Part shown: piece after piece, positions 24,776-36,485 of the stretch
How positions within the stretch are numbered: the first letter of the stretch is position 1
How the letters are laid out: each line of letters begins with the position of its first letter
Source of the DNA: Astropecten irregularis
Taxonomy: Eukaryota; Echinodermata; Asteroidea; Paxillosida; Astropectinidae
Direction of reading: 5' to 3'
Length of the DNA stretch: 64,000 bases
Assembly: GCA_963971285.1 (NCBI GenBank)
Contig: OZ020255.1
Span: 7,068,001 to 7,132,000 of the forward strand
Position numbers and translations under genes: made by a program
The notes under the pieces: model-generated
Told to the model about the DNA's origin: nothing
What the model saw: only the letters and a program-made list of their open reading frames with translations
The model's database searches: none

Positions 24776-27700
24776 ACTCTAACAGAAAAAAGTGTCTCAT
24801 AGTCTAAGTGCAGTTTTTCTGCCGACTGCTCTGCCGTTTTGTCGCATAGCGTGTGGTGCTATACTTGGAGTTTCGGCCATGAACATGACTTTGGAATTTG
24901 GCACAGCTCATACTTTCCTGTAGAGTACATCTTGGGCTACATTTAGTGCAAGTTTCAGCTCGATTGCCTAAGTATTCAGGGAGAAAATTCAAACTCTAAC
25001 AGAAAAAAGTGTTTCATAGTCTAAGTGCAGGGTTTTTTTTGCCGCGTGCTCTGCCGTTTTGTCGCATAGCGTGTGGTGCTATACTTGGATTTTCGGCCAT
25101 GAACATGACCTTGGAATTTGGCACAGCTCATACTTTCATTTAGAGTGCATCTGGGGCTACATTTCGTGCAAGTTTCAGCTCGATTGCCTCTGTATTGAGG
25201 GAGAAATTTCAAACTCTAACAGAAAAAAGTGTCTCATAGTCTAAGTGCAGGGTTTCTTTTGCCGCGTGCTCTGCCGTTTTGTCACATAGCGTGTGGTATA
25301 CTTGGATATTCGGCTATGAACATGACTTTGGAATTTGAAACTGCTCATACTTTCCTGTAGAGAACATCTGGGGCTACATTTCGTGCAAGTTTCAGCTCGA
25401 TTGCCTCAGTATTGAGGGAGAAATTTCAAACTCTAGCAGAAAAAAGTGTCTCATAGTCTAAGCGCAGTTATTTTGCCGACTGCTCTGCCGTTTTGTCGCA
25501 TAGCGTGTGGTGCTATACTTGGATTTTCGGCCATGAACATGACTTTGGAATTTGGCACAGCTCATACTTTCATTTAGAGTACATCTGGGGCTACATTTCG
25601 TGCAAGTTTCAGCTCGATTGCCTCTGTATTGAGGGAGAAATTTCAAACTCTAACAGAAAAAAGTGTCTCATAGTCTAAGTGCTAGGGGTTTTTTTTGCCG
25701 CGTGCTCTGCCGTTTTGTCGCATAGCGTGTGGTGCTATACTTGGATTTTCGGCCATGAACATGACTTTGGAATTTGGCACAGCTCATACTTTCATTTAGA
25801 GTACGTCTGAGTCTACATTTCGTGCAAGTTTCAGCTCCATTGCCTCAGTATTGAGGGAGAAATTTCAAACTCTAGCAGAAAAAAGTGTCTCCTAGTCTAA
25901 GTGCAGTTTTTTTGCCGACTGCTCTGCCGTTTTGTCGCATAGCGTGTGGTGCTATACTTGGATTTTCGGCCATGAACATGACTTTGGAATTTGGCACAGC
26001 TCATACTTTCATTTAGAGTACATCTGGGGCTACATTTCGTGCAAGTTTCAGCTCGGTTGCCTCTGTATTGAGGGAGAAATTTCAAACTCTGACAGAAAAA
26101 AGTGTCTCATAGTCTAAGTGCAGGGTTTTTTTTGCCGCGTGCTCTGCCGTTTTGTCACATAGCGTGTGGTGCTATACTTCGATATTCGGCCATGAACATG
26201 ACTTTGGAATTTGGCACAGCTCATACTTTCCTGTAGATTACATCTGGGGCAACATTTCGTGCAAGTTTCAGCTCGATTGCCTAAGTATTGAGGGAGAAAT
26301 TTCAAACTCTAGCAGAAAAAAGTGTCTCCTAGTCTAAGCGCAGTTTTTTTGCCGACTGCTCTGCCGTTTTGTCGCATAGCGTGTAGTGCTATACTTGGAT
26401 TTTCGGCCATGAACATGACTTTGGAATTTGGCACTGCTCATACTTTCCTGTAGAGAACATCTGGGGCTACATTTCGTGCAAGTTTCAGCTCGATTGCCTC
26501 AGTATTGAGGGAGAAATTTCAAACTCTAGCAGAAAAAAGTGTCTCATAGTCTAAGTGCAGGGTTTTTTTTGCCGCGTGCTCTGCCGTTTTGTCACATAGC
26601 GTGTGGTGCTATACTTCGATATTCGGCCATGAACATGACATTGGAATTTGGCACAGCTCATACTTTCCTGTAGATTACATCTGGGGCAACATTTCGTGCA
26701 AGTTTCAGCTCGATTGCCTAAGTATTGAGGGAGAAATTTCAAACTCTAGCAGAAAAAAGTGTCTCCTAGTCTAAGCGCAGTTTTTTTGCCGCCTGCTCTG
26801 CCGTTTGTCGCATAGCGTGTGGTGCTATACTTGGATTTTCGGCCATGAACATGACTTTGGAATTTGGCACAGCTCATACTTTCCTGTAGAGAACATCTAG
26901 GGCTACATTTCGTGAAAGTTTCAGCTCGATTGCCTCTGTATTGAGGGAGAAATTTCAAACTCTAGCAGAAAAAAGTGTCTCATAGTCTAAGTGCAGTTTT
27001 TCTGCCGACTGCTCTGCCGTTTTGTCGCATAGCGTGTGGTGCTATACTTGGATATTCAGCCATGAACATGACTTTGGAATTTGGCACAGCTCATACTTTA
27101 ATTTAGAGTACATCTGGGGCTACATTTCGTGCAAGTTTCAGCTCGATTGCCTCTGTATTGAGGGAGAAATTTCAAACTCTAACAGAAAAAAGGGTCTCAT
27201 AGTCTAAGTGCAGGGGTTTTTTTTGCCGCGTGCTCTGCCGTTTTGTCACATAGCGTGTGGTGCTATACTTGGATTTTCGGCCATGAACATGACTTTGGAA
27301 TTTGGCACTGCTCATACTTCCCTGTAGATTACATCTGGGGCAACATTTCGTGCAAGTTTCAGCTCGATTGCCTAAGTATTGAGGGAGAAATTTCAAACTC
27401 TAGCAGAAAAAAGTGTCTCATAGTCTAAGTGCAGTTTTTCTGCCGACTGCTCTGCCGTTTTGTCGCATAGCGTGTGGTGCTATACTTGGATATTCGGCCA
27501 TGAACATGACTTTGGAATTTGGCACAGCTCATACTTTCATTTAGAGTACATCTGGGGCTACATTTCGTGCAAGTTTCAGCTCGATTGCCTCAGTATTGAG
27601 GGAGAAATTTCAAACTCTAGCAGAAAAAAGTGTCTCCTAGTCTAAGTGCAGTTTTTTTGCCGCCTTCTCTGCCGTTTGTCGCATAGCGTGTGGTGCTATA

Positions 27701-28541
27701 CTTGGATTTTCGGCCATGAACATGACTTTGGAATTTGGCACAGCTCATACTTTCCTGTAGAGAACATCTGGGGCTACATTTCGTGCAAGTTTCAGCTCGA
27801 TTGCCTACGTATTGAGGGAGAAATTTCAAACTCTAGCAGAAAAAAGTGTCTCATAGTCTAAGTGCAGTTTTTCTGCCGACTGCTCTGCCGTTTTGTCGCA
27901 TAGCGTGTGGTGCTATACTTGGATATGCGGCCATGAACATGACTTTGGAATTTGGCACAGCTCATACTTTCCTGTAGAGTACATCTGGGGCTACATTTCG
28001 TGCAAGTTTCAGCTCGATTGCCTCAGTATTGAGGGAGAAATTTCAAACTCTAGCAGAAAAAAGTGTCTCCTAGTCTAAGCGCAGTTTTTTTGCCGCCTGC
28101 TCTGCCGTTTGTCGCATAGCGTGTGGTGCTATACTTGGATTTTCGGCCATGAACATGACTTTGGAATTTGGCACAGCTCATACTTTCCTGTAGAGAACAT
28201 CTAGGGCTACATTTCGTGAAAGTTTCAGCTCGATTGCCTCTGTATTGAGGGAGAAATTTCAAACTCTAGCAGAAAAAAGTGTCTCATAGTCTAAGTGCAG
28301 TTTTTCTGCCGACTGCTCTGCCGTTTTGTCGCATAGCGTGTGGTGCTATACTTGGATATGCGGCCACGAACATGACTTTGGAATTTGGCACAGCTCATAC
28401 TTTCCTGTAGAGTACATCTGGGGCTACATTTCGTGCAAGTTTCAGCTCGGTTGCCTCTGTATTGAGGGAGAAATTTCAAACTCTGACAGAAAAAAGTGTC
28501 TCATAGTCTAAGCGCAGTTTTTTTGCCGCCTTCTCTGCCGT

Positions 28542-29345
28542 TTGTCGCATAGCGTGTGGTGCTATACTTGGATTTTCGGCCATGAACATGACTTTGGAAT
28601 TTGGCACAGCTCATTCTTTCCTGTAGAGAACATCTGGGGCTACATTTCGTGCAAGTTTCAGCTCGATTGCCTAAGTATTGAGGGAGAAATTTCAAACTCT
28701 AGCAGAAAAAAGTGTCTCATAGTCTAAGTGCAGTTTTTCTGCCGACTGCTCTGCCGTTTTGTCGCATAGCGTGTGGTGCTATACTTGGATTTTTGGCCAT
28801 GAATATGACTTTGGAATTTGGCACAGCTCATACTTTCCTGTAGAGAACATCTGGGGCTACATTTCGTGGAAGTTTCAGCTCGATTGCCTAAGTAATGAGG
28901 GAGAAATTTCAAACTCTAGCAGAAAAAAGTGTCTCATAGTCTAAGTGCAGTTTTTCTGCCGACTGCTCTGCCGTTTTGTCGCATAGCGTGTGGTGCTATA
29001 CTTGGATATTCGGCCATGAACATGACTTTGGAATTTGGCACAGCTCATACTTTCCTGTAGAGAACATCTGGGGCTACATTTCGTGCAAGTTTCAGCTCGA
29101 TTGCCTCAGTATTGAGGGAGAAATTTCAAACTCTAGCAGAAAAAAGTGTCTCCTGGTCTAAGCGCAGTTTTTTTGCCGCCTGCTCTGCCGTTTGTCGCAT
29201 AGCGTGTGGTGCTATACTTGGATTTTCGGCCATGAACATGACTTTGGAATTTGGCACAGCTCAAACTTTCTTGTAGAGAACATCTGGGGCTACATTTCGT
29301 GCAAGTTTCAGCTCGATTGCCTAAGTATTGAGGGAGAAATTTCAA
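28542..29345. repeat. Four-monomer block shared across the transposon (copy 1)
   Basis: Four consecutive monomers at 28,542, 28,759, 28,976 and 29,192 reappear in the same order at 37,264, 37,481, 37,698 and 37,914. The offset is a constant 8,722 bp, which includes the 2.1 kb element. Distinctive shared variants are CTCATTCTTTCC, CATTTCGTGGAAG and CAGCTCAAACTTTC. The two sides of the transposon therefore belong to one array. Confidence 0.8.
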
Positions 29346-32190
29346 ACTCTAACAGAAAAAAGTGTCTCCTAGTCTAAGCGCAGTTTTTTGCCGCCTTCTC
29401 TGCCGTTTGTCGCATAGCGTTTGGTGCTATACTTGGATTTTCGGCCATGAACATGACTTTGGAATTTGGCACAGCTCATACTTTCCTGTAAAGAACATCT
29501 GGGGCTACATTTCGTGCAAGTTTCAGCTCGATTGCCTCTGTATTGAGGGAGAAATTTCAAACTCTAGCAGAAAAAAGTTTCTCATAGTCTAAGTGCAGTT
29601 TTTCTGCCGACTGCTCTGCCGTTTTGTCGCATAGCGTATGGTGCTATACTTGGATATGCGGCCATGAACATGACTTTGGAATTTGGCACAGCTCATACTT
29701 TCCTGTAGAGTACATCTGGGGCTACATTTCGTGCAAGTTTCAGCTCGATTGCCTCAGTATTGAGGGAGAAATTTCAAACTCTAGCAGAAAAAAGTGTCTC
29801 CTAGTCTAAGCGCAGTTTTTTTGCCGCCTGCTCTGCCGTTTGTCGCATAGCGTGTGGTGCTATACTTGGATTTTCGGCCATGAACATGACTTTGGAATTT
29901 GGCACAGCTCATACTTTCATTTAGAGTACATCTGGGGCTACATTTCGTGCAAGTTTCAGCTCGATTGCCTCTGTATTGAGGGAGAAATTTCAAACTCTAA
30001 CAGAAAAAAGTGTCTCATAGTCTAAGTGCAGTTTTTCTGCCGACTGCTCTGCCGTTTGTCGCATAGCGTGTGGTGCTATACTTGGATTTTCGGCCATGAA
30101 CATGACTTCGGAATTTGGCACAGCTCAAACTTTCCTGTAGAGAACATCTGGGGCTACATTTCGTGCAAGTTTCAGCTCGATTGCCTAAGTATTGAGGGAG
30201 AAATTTCAAACTCTAACAGAAAAAAGTGTCTCCTAGTCTAAGCGCAGTTTTTTGCCGCCTTCTCTGCCGTTTGTCGCATAGCGTGTGGTGCTATACTTGG
30301 ATTTTCGGCCATGAACATGACTTTGGAATTTGGCACAGCTCATACTTTCCTGTAAAGAACATCTTGGGCTACATTTCGTGCAAGTTTCAGCTCGATTGCC
30401 TCTGTATTGAGGGAGAAATTTCAAACTCTAGCAGAAAAAAGTTTCTCATAGTCTAAGTGCAGTTTTTCTGCCGACTGCTCTGCCGTTTTGTCGCATAGCG
30501 TGTGGTGCTATACTTGGATATGCGGCCATGAACATGACTTTGGAATTTGGCACAGCTCATACTTTCCTGTAGAGTACATCTGGGGCTACATTTCGTGCAA
30601 GTTTCAGCTCGATTGCCTCAGTATTGAGGGAGAAATTTCAAACTCTAGCAGAAAAAAGTGTCTCCTAGTCTAAGCGCAGTTTTTTTGCCGCCTGCTCTGC
30701 CGTTTGTCGCATAGCGTGTGGTGCTATACTTGGATTTTCGGCCATGAACATGACTTTGGAATTTGGCACAGCTCATACTTTCATTTAGAGTACATCTGGG
30801 GCTACATTTCGTGCAAGTTTCAGCTCGATTGCCTCTGTATTGAGGGAGAAATTTCAAACTCTAACAGAAAAAAGTGTCTCATAGTCTAAGTGCAGTTTTT
30901 CTACCGACTGCTCTGCCGTTTTGTCGCATAGCGTGTGGTGCTATACTTGGATATTCAGCCATGAACATGACTTTGGAATTTGGCACAGCTCATTCTTTCC
31001 TGTAGAGAACATCTGGGGCTACATTTCGTGCAAGTTTCAGCTCGATTGCCTAAGTATTGAGGGAGAAATTTCAAACTCTAGCAGAAAAAAGTGTCTCATA
31101 GTCTAAGTGCAGTTTTTCTGCCGACTGCTCTGCCGTTTTGTCGCATAGCGTGTGGTGCTATACTTGGATTTTCGGCCATGAACATGACTTTGGAATTTGG
31201 CACAGCTCATACTTTCCTGTAGAGAACATCTGGGGCTACATTTCGTGCAAGTTTCAGCTCGATTGCCTCAGTATTGAGGGAGAAATTTCAAACTCTAGCA
31301 GAAAAAAGTGTCTCCTAGTCTAAGTGCAGTTTTTCTGCCGACTGCTCTGCCGTTTTGTCGCATAGCGTGTGGTGCTATACTTGGATATGCGGCCATGAAC
31401 ATGACTTTGGAATTTGGCACAGCTCATACTTTCCTGTAGAGTACATCTGGGGCTACATTTCGTGCAAGTTTCAGCTCGATTGCCTCAGTATTGAGGGAGA
31501 AATTTCAAACTCTAGCAGAAAAAAGTGTCTCCTAGTCTAAGCGCAGTTTTTTTGCCGCCTGCTCTGCCGTTTGTCGCATAGCGTGTGGTGCTATACTTGG
31601 ATTTTCGGCCATGAACATGACTTTGGAATTTGGCACAGCTCATACTTTCATTTAGAGTACATCTGGGGCTACATTTCGTGCAAGTTTCAGCTCGATTGCC
31701 TCTGTATTGAGGGAGAAATTTCAAACTCTAACAGAAAAAAGTGTCTCATAGTCTAAGTGCAGTTTTTCTACCGACTGCTCTGCCGTTTTGTCGCATAGCG
31801 TGTGGTGCTATACTTGGATATTCAGCCATGAACATGACTTTGGAATTTGGCACAGCTCATTCTTTCCTGTAGAGAACATCTGGGGCTACATTTCGTGCAA
31901 GTTTCAGCTCGATTGCCTAAGTATTGAGGGAGAAATTTCAAACTCTAGCAGAAAAAAGTGTCTCATAGTCTAAGTGCAGTTTTTCTGCCGACTGCTCTGC
32001 CGTTTTGTCGCATAGCGTGTGGTGCTATACTTGGATTTTCGGCCATGAACATGACTTTGGAATTTGGCACAGCTCATACTTTCCTGTAGAGAACATCTGG
32101 GGCTACATTTCGTGCAAGTTTCAGCTCGATTGCCTCAGTATTGAGGGAGAAATTTCAAACTCTAGCAGAAAAAAGTGTCTCCTAGTCTAA
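29150..32190. repeat. Tandem four-monomer higher-order repeat (864/867 bp)
   Basis: Monomers at 29,369, 29,624 and 29,781 recur at 30,233, 30,488 and 30,645 (offset 864). Those at 30,488-31,323 recur at 31,355-32,190 (offset 867). The unit combines a TTGGATATGCGGCC monomer, a GCCGCCTGCTC plus CATTTAG monomer, a CTACCGACTG/ATTCAGCC monomer and a GAGAACATC monomer. The first and later copies differ in the identity of one monomer slot, so the tetramer was reshuffled between amplifications. Confidence 0.82.
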
Positions 32191-34378
32191 GCGCAGTTTT
32201 TTTGCCGACTGCTCTGCCGTTTTGTCGCATAGTGTGTGGTGCTATACTTGGATTTTCGGCCATGAACATGACTTTGGAATTTGGCACAGCTCATACTTTC
32301 ATTTAGAGTACATCTGGGGCTACATTTCGTGCAAGTTTCAGCTCGATTGCCTCTGTATTGAGGGAGAAATTTCAAACTCTAACAGAAAAAAGTGTCTCAT
32401 AGTCTAAGTGCAGGGTTTTTTTTGCCGCGTGCTCTGCTGTTTTGTCACATAGCGTGTGGTGCTATACTTGGATATTCGGCCATGAACATGACTTTGGAAT
32501 TTGGCACTGCTCATACTTTCATTTAGAGTACATCTGGGGCTACATTTCGTGCAAGTTTCAGCTTGATTGCCTCTGTTTTGAGGGAGAAATTTCAAACTCT
32601 AACAGAAAAAAGTGTCTCATAGTCTAAGTGCAGGGTTTTTTTTGCCGCGTGCTCTGCCGTTTTGTCACATAGCGTGTGGTGCTATACTTGGATATTCGGC
32701 CATGAACATGACTTTGGAATTTGGCACAGCTCATACTTACATTTAGAGTACATCTGGGGCGGCTACATTTCGTGCAAGTTTCAGCTCGATTGCCTCTGTA
32801 TTGAGGGAGAAATTTCAAACTCTAACAGAAAAAAGTGTCTCCTAGTCTAAGCGCAGTTTTTTTGCCGACTGCTCTGCCGTTTTGTCGCATAGCGTGTAGT
32901 GCTATACTTGGATTTTCGGCCATGAACATGACTTTGGAATTTGACACAGCTCATACTTTCCTGTAGAGTACATCTGGGGCTACATTTCGTGCAAGTTTCA
33001 GCTCGATTGCCTCAGTATTGAGGGAGAAATTTCAAACTCTAACAGAAAAAAGTGTCTCATATTCTAAGTGCAGGGTTTTTTTTGCCGCGTGCTCTGCCGT
33101 TTTGTCGCATAGCGTGTGGTGTTATACTTGGATTTTCGGCCATGAAAATGACTTTGGAATTTGGCACAGCTCATACTTTCCTGTAGAGTACATCTGGGGC
33201 TACAATTTGTGCAAGTTTCAGCTCGATTGCCTCAGTATTGAGGGAGAAATTTCAAACTCTAGCAGAAAAAAGTGTCTCATAGTCTAAGTGCAGGGTTTTT
33301 TTTGCCGCGTGCTCTGCCGTTTTTTCACATAGCGTGTGGTGCTATACTTGGATATTCGGCCATGAACATGACTTTGGAATTTGGCACAGCTCATACTTTC
33401 ATTTAGAGTACATCTGGGGCTACATTTCGTGCAAGTTTCAGCTCGATTGCCTCAGTATTGAGGGAGAAATTTCAAACTCTAGCAGAAAAAAGTGTCTCCT
33501 AGTCTAAGTGCAGTTTTTCTGCCGACTGCTCTGCCGTTTTGTCGCATAGCGTGTGGTGCTATACTTGGATATTCGGCCATGAACATGACTTTGGAATTTG
33601 GCACTGCTCATACTTTCCTGTAGAGAACATCTGGGGCTACATTATTTCGTGCAAGTTTCAGCTCGATTGCCTCAGTATTGAGGGAGAAATTTCAAACTCT
33701 AGCAGAAAAAAGTGTCTCATAGTCTAAGCGCAGTTTTTTTGCCGACTGCTCTGCCGTTTTGACGCATAGCGTGTTGTGCTATACTTGGATTTTCGGCCAT
33801 GAACATGACTTTGGAATTTGGCACAGCTCATACTTTCATTAAGAGTACATCTGGGGCTACATTTCGTGCAAGTTTCAGCTTGATTGCCTCTGTATTGAGG
33901 GAGAAATTACAAACTCTAACAGAAAAAAGTGTCTCGTAGTCTAAGTGCAGGTTTTTTTTTGCCGCGTGCTTTGCCGTTTTGTCACATAGCGTGTGGTGCT
34001 ATACTTGGATATTCGGCCATGAACATGACTTTGGAATTTGGCACAGCTCATACTTTCATTTAGAGTACATCTGGGGCTACATTTCGTGCAAGTTTCAGCT
34101 CGATTGCCTCTGTATTGAGGGAGAAATTTCAAACTCTAACAGAAAAAAGTGTCTCATAGTCTAAGTGCAGGGTTTTTTTTTTGCCGCGTGCTCTGCCGTT
34201 TTGTCGCATAGCGTGTGGTGCTATACTTGGATTTTCGGCCAAGAACATGACTTTGGAATTTGGAACTGCTCATACTTTCCTGTAGATTACATCTGGGGCA
34301 ACATTTCGTGCAAGTTTCAGCTCGATTGCTTAAGTATTGAGGGAGAAATTTCAAACTCTAGCAGAAAAAAGTGTCTCC

Positions 34379-34380
34379 TA
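34379..34380. repeat. Target site duplication TA, left
   Basis: TA directly before CACTGTTA. The intact satellite has only one TA at this place (CTCCTAGTC). Confidence 0.85.
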
Positions 34381-34395
34381 CACTGTTAGAAATTT

Positions 34396-34810
34396 TCTCC
34401 TTAAAAAAACAGAAAAGTGCCTGCAGCAGAGTCTCGAGAACAACTGTAATTTAACTGCACAATTCTTAACACAATTAACAGTTTATCTGTTTTTAACAGA
34501 CAATCTGTGTGTGATAAATAAATAATCTTCTTTAAAAAAAACAGAAATGTGCTTGCAGAAGTCTCAAGAACTCCTGTAATTTCACTGCATAATTCTTATC
34601 ACAATTTACAGTGCATCTGTTTTATAGCAGACTTTTCTGTTAGTGACAATTGAAATTTCTCTTGAAAAATACAGAAAAGTGCCTGCAGCAGAGTCTCGAG
34701 AACAACTGTAATTTTACTGCACAATTCTTAACACAATAAACAGTTTATCTGTTTTTAACAGACAATCTGTGTGTGATAAATAAATAATCTTCTTTAAAAA
34801 AACCAGAATG
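34396..34810. repeat. Three ~131 bp tandem copies near the left end of the transposon
   Basis: Landmarks ACAGAAAAGTGCCTGCAG / ACAGAAATGTGCTTGCAG / ACAGAAAAGTGCCTGCAG start near 34,409, 34,541 and 34,671. Each is followed by a GTCTCRAGAAC segment, AATTCTTA and CACAAT. Copies 1 and 3 are much closer to each other than to copy 2, including a shared GACAATCTGTGTGTGATAAA tail. The array is therefore old, with one later exchange or conversion. Confidence 0.85.
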
Positions 34811-35339
34811 ATTTAATAAATATTATTTTGTAGTAAACTGGAACAAAAGTAAAATCTATTAGTTTAAAATGTGTGCATTACTTCATAAAAGTGAATAATG
34901 CCCATGGCAAATGCATGTAAATGATTTCTCTAAGTGGTACATGTAGGTATACACTATAACTACAGTTAGTAAGATGGACTTATAACTTATTCCTTTATTT
35001 ATGCACGAAGAAGATAAAAAGAAACATGCACATAAATTCACAACGCACTAGATATAAAAGTATCACTGTCAAGGTCATACCATGGCTAGCTAGACGTGCG
35101 ATGCCTGTGGTTGTCTATTCAACGTGAAGTAGTACATGTGCAGCTGTGCTGCGCTGCACGATGTAGCATGTGTAACGTAGGCCTACATAGGCCTATTGAA
35201 TATTCATTGTTTAATAGAAAATTGGCCAATCACTGGGTATGACAGAAAACAGATTCTGAAAATAAATTCCTTTCTCTTTTGAATCTGCTGTGATTCAAAA
35301 AAGTAGGCCTAGACCTACCCTATTTTTTATGTAGGGCCT
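34811..35339. other. Single-copy core of the transposon
   Basis: AT-rich DNA between the two internal repeat groups, with no long open frame. It holds several short palindromes of the GTAGGCCTAC / TAGGCCTA type (35,178-35,200 and 35,306-35,340). No gene is recognised. It could be a remnant of an older inserted sequence. Confidence 0.6.
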
Positions 35340-36420
35340 ACTGAAAAAATAATTGATAAAAAGAAAGGTCTATCTGAAATTAACAAAATAATTTCCCGAT
35401 TAGGCCCCTAACATAAATATTGCATTTCGAGTGCATTTGCATTTTCGTTCTTTTCATGATTTTTGCTGTAAAATTACAGATGGTCTGCGGTTAAATTGCT
35501 GCACAAATCAATCTTCATTAAAAAAACGCAAAAAAGAGGAAGCTTCCTCTAATCTTCGAAACACTGTTAAATTACAGGAAAAAAATATTTTAGGAGAAAA
35601 TAAAAAATATTCTGTAAAAATAAATTGTTCTTTCTTTTTTGGATACTATTCTGTTAAATTGCAAGAGCAAAATTACTGACTGTTTAAACAGCATTTACTG
35701 AAAAGAAAGAACTGTCTGAAATCCACAAAATGTTCTATTAAATAACAGAATATGCGGCATTTCAAGTAAAATAAGTGAAAACTTCTGTTGCAAAAACACT
35801 ATTTCGTTTCTTTTAGGAATATTTCTGTCAAATTACAGATGGTCTGAGGCTACAATGTTTCAAAAAACAATTTGTAAGAAAACAAATCTTTCATCGGAAA
35901 TGAGGATTACTTTATATTCACATAGTACTCTGTGAAATTACAGAAAATCGGTATATGTGGTCTCAAAGCATTAACATTTCCTGTAAAAATACATTTTTCA
36001 TTATTTCTTTGGGAATCTGTTCTGTTAAATTGCAAAAGAAAAATCAATGACCGTTTAAAGAGCATTCATGAAAAAGAAAGAACTGTCTGAAAGAAACAAA
36101 ATGTTCTCTTAAATTACAGTAAATGCGACATTTCAAGTAAAATTAATGGAAAATTCTGTTGTTAAACACTTATTTCGTTTCTTTTGGGATTTTTTCTATA
36201 AAATTACAGATGGTCTGCGGCTACAATGTTTCACAAAACAATTTGTAAGAAAACAGATCTTTCATTGAAAATGAGGATTACTTTATATTCACAAAGTACT
36301 CTGTGAAATTACAGAAAATCGGTATATGCGGTCTGAAAGCATAACAAGTTCCTGTAAAAAAACAAATTCTCTTTCTTTTTGGAAATCTGCTCTGTTAACT
36401 TGCAGAAAATTCTCTGTTAC
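35340..36420. repeat. Three diverged ~371 bp tandem copies in the right half of the transposon
   Basis: AAAAGAAAGAACTGTCTGAAA at 35,701 recurs at 36,072 (offset 371), and a weaker version (AAAAAGAAAGGTCTATCTG) lies near 35,357. Copies 2 and 3 agree over most of their length, sharing TACAGATGGTCTGMGGCTACA, GAGGATTACTTTATATTCAC and ACAGAAAATCGGTATATG. The 35,340-35,700 copy is more diverged. The palindromic core CTGTNAAATTACAG recurs throughout. Confidence 0.8.
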
Positions 36421-36483
36421 AACAATTCACAGAAAGACTCTGTAATTTTTTCTCTGTTAAATCTTCTGTTTTTTTTAACAGTG

Positions 36484-36485
36484 TA
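36484..36485. repeat. Target site duplication TA, right
   Basis: TA directly after AACAGTG. The satellite monomer resumes with GTCTAAGCGCAG. Confidence 0.85.

Larger units (their letters stand above)
1..34380. repeat. Satellite array 1, left segment (216-220 bp monomer)
   Basis: About 157 head-to-tail monomers in one orientation. Identical landmarks recur every 216-220 bp, for example GTCGCATAGCGTGTGGTG, ATTTTCGGCCATGAACATG and CATTTCGTGCAAGTTTCAG. One monomer runs from AGTCTAAGYGCAG through a poly-T linker, GCCG..TGCTCTGCCG, the landmarks above, TTGAGGGAGAAATTTCAAACTC and AGAAAAAAGTGTCTC. Most length variation comes from the poly-T/G linker and from TTTG versus TTTTG before TCGCATAG. The array is already running at base 1, so its left end lies outside the window. 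Recurrent open frames on both strands start at TTG, and most monomer lengths are not multiples of three, so I treat the array as non-coding satellite DNA. I do not recognise the family. Confidence 0.97.
34381..36483. mobile_element. Non-autonomous DNA transposon (TA duplication, CACTGTTA ends)
   Basis: A 2,103 bp AT-rich segment breaks array 1 exactly within CTCCTAGTCTAAG. The left junction reads CTCC-TA-CACTGTTAG and the right TTAACAGTG-TA-GTCTAAG, so TA is duplicated and the ends are inverted copies of CACTGTTA. A further TTAAAAAAACAGAA-like stretch is shared by both termini with a short spacer difference. Uninterrupted relatives near 26,318-26,345 and 32,833-32,860 show the empty site with a single TA. 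No transposase-like frame is visible; the longest open stretch (35,431-35,679) is AT-driven and matches nothing I know. The TA duplication fits the Tc1/mariner (IS630) group, but short terminal repeats alone do not prove the superfamily. Confidence 0.88.

Noticed and set aside
35431..35679. 82-codon open frame inside the transposon
   Set aside because: It is lysine/asparagine/serine-rich as expected from AT-rich DNA, shows no transposase motif, and lies within the diverged ~371 bp repeats.
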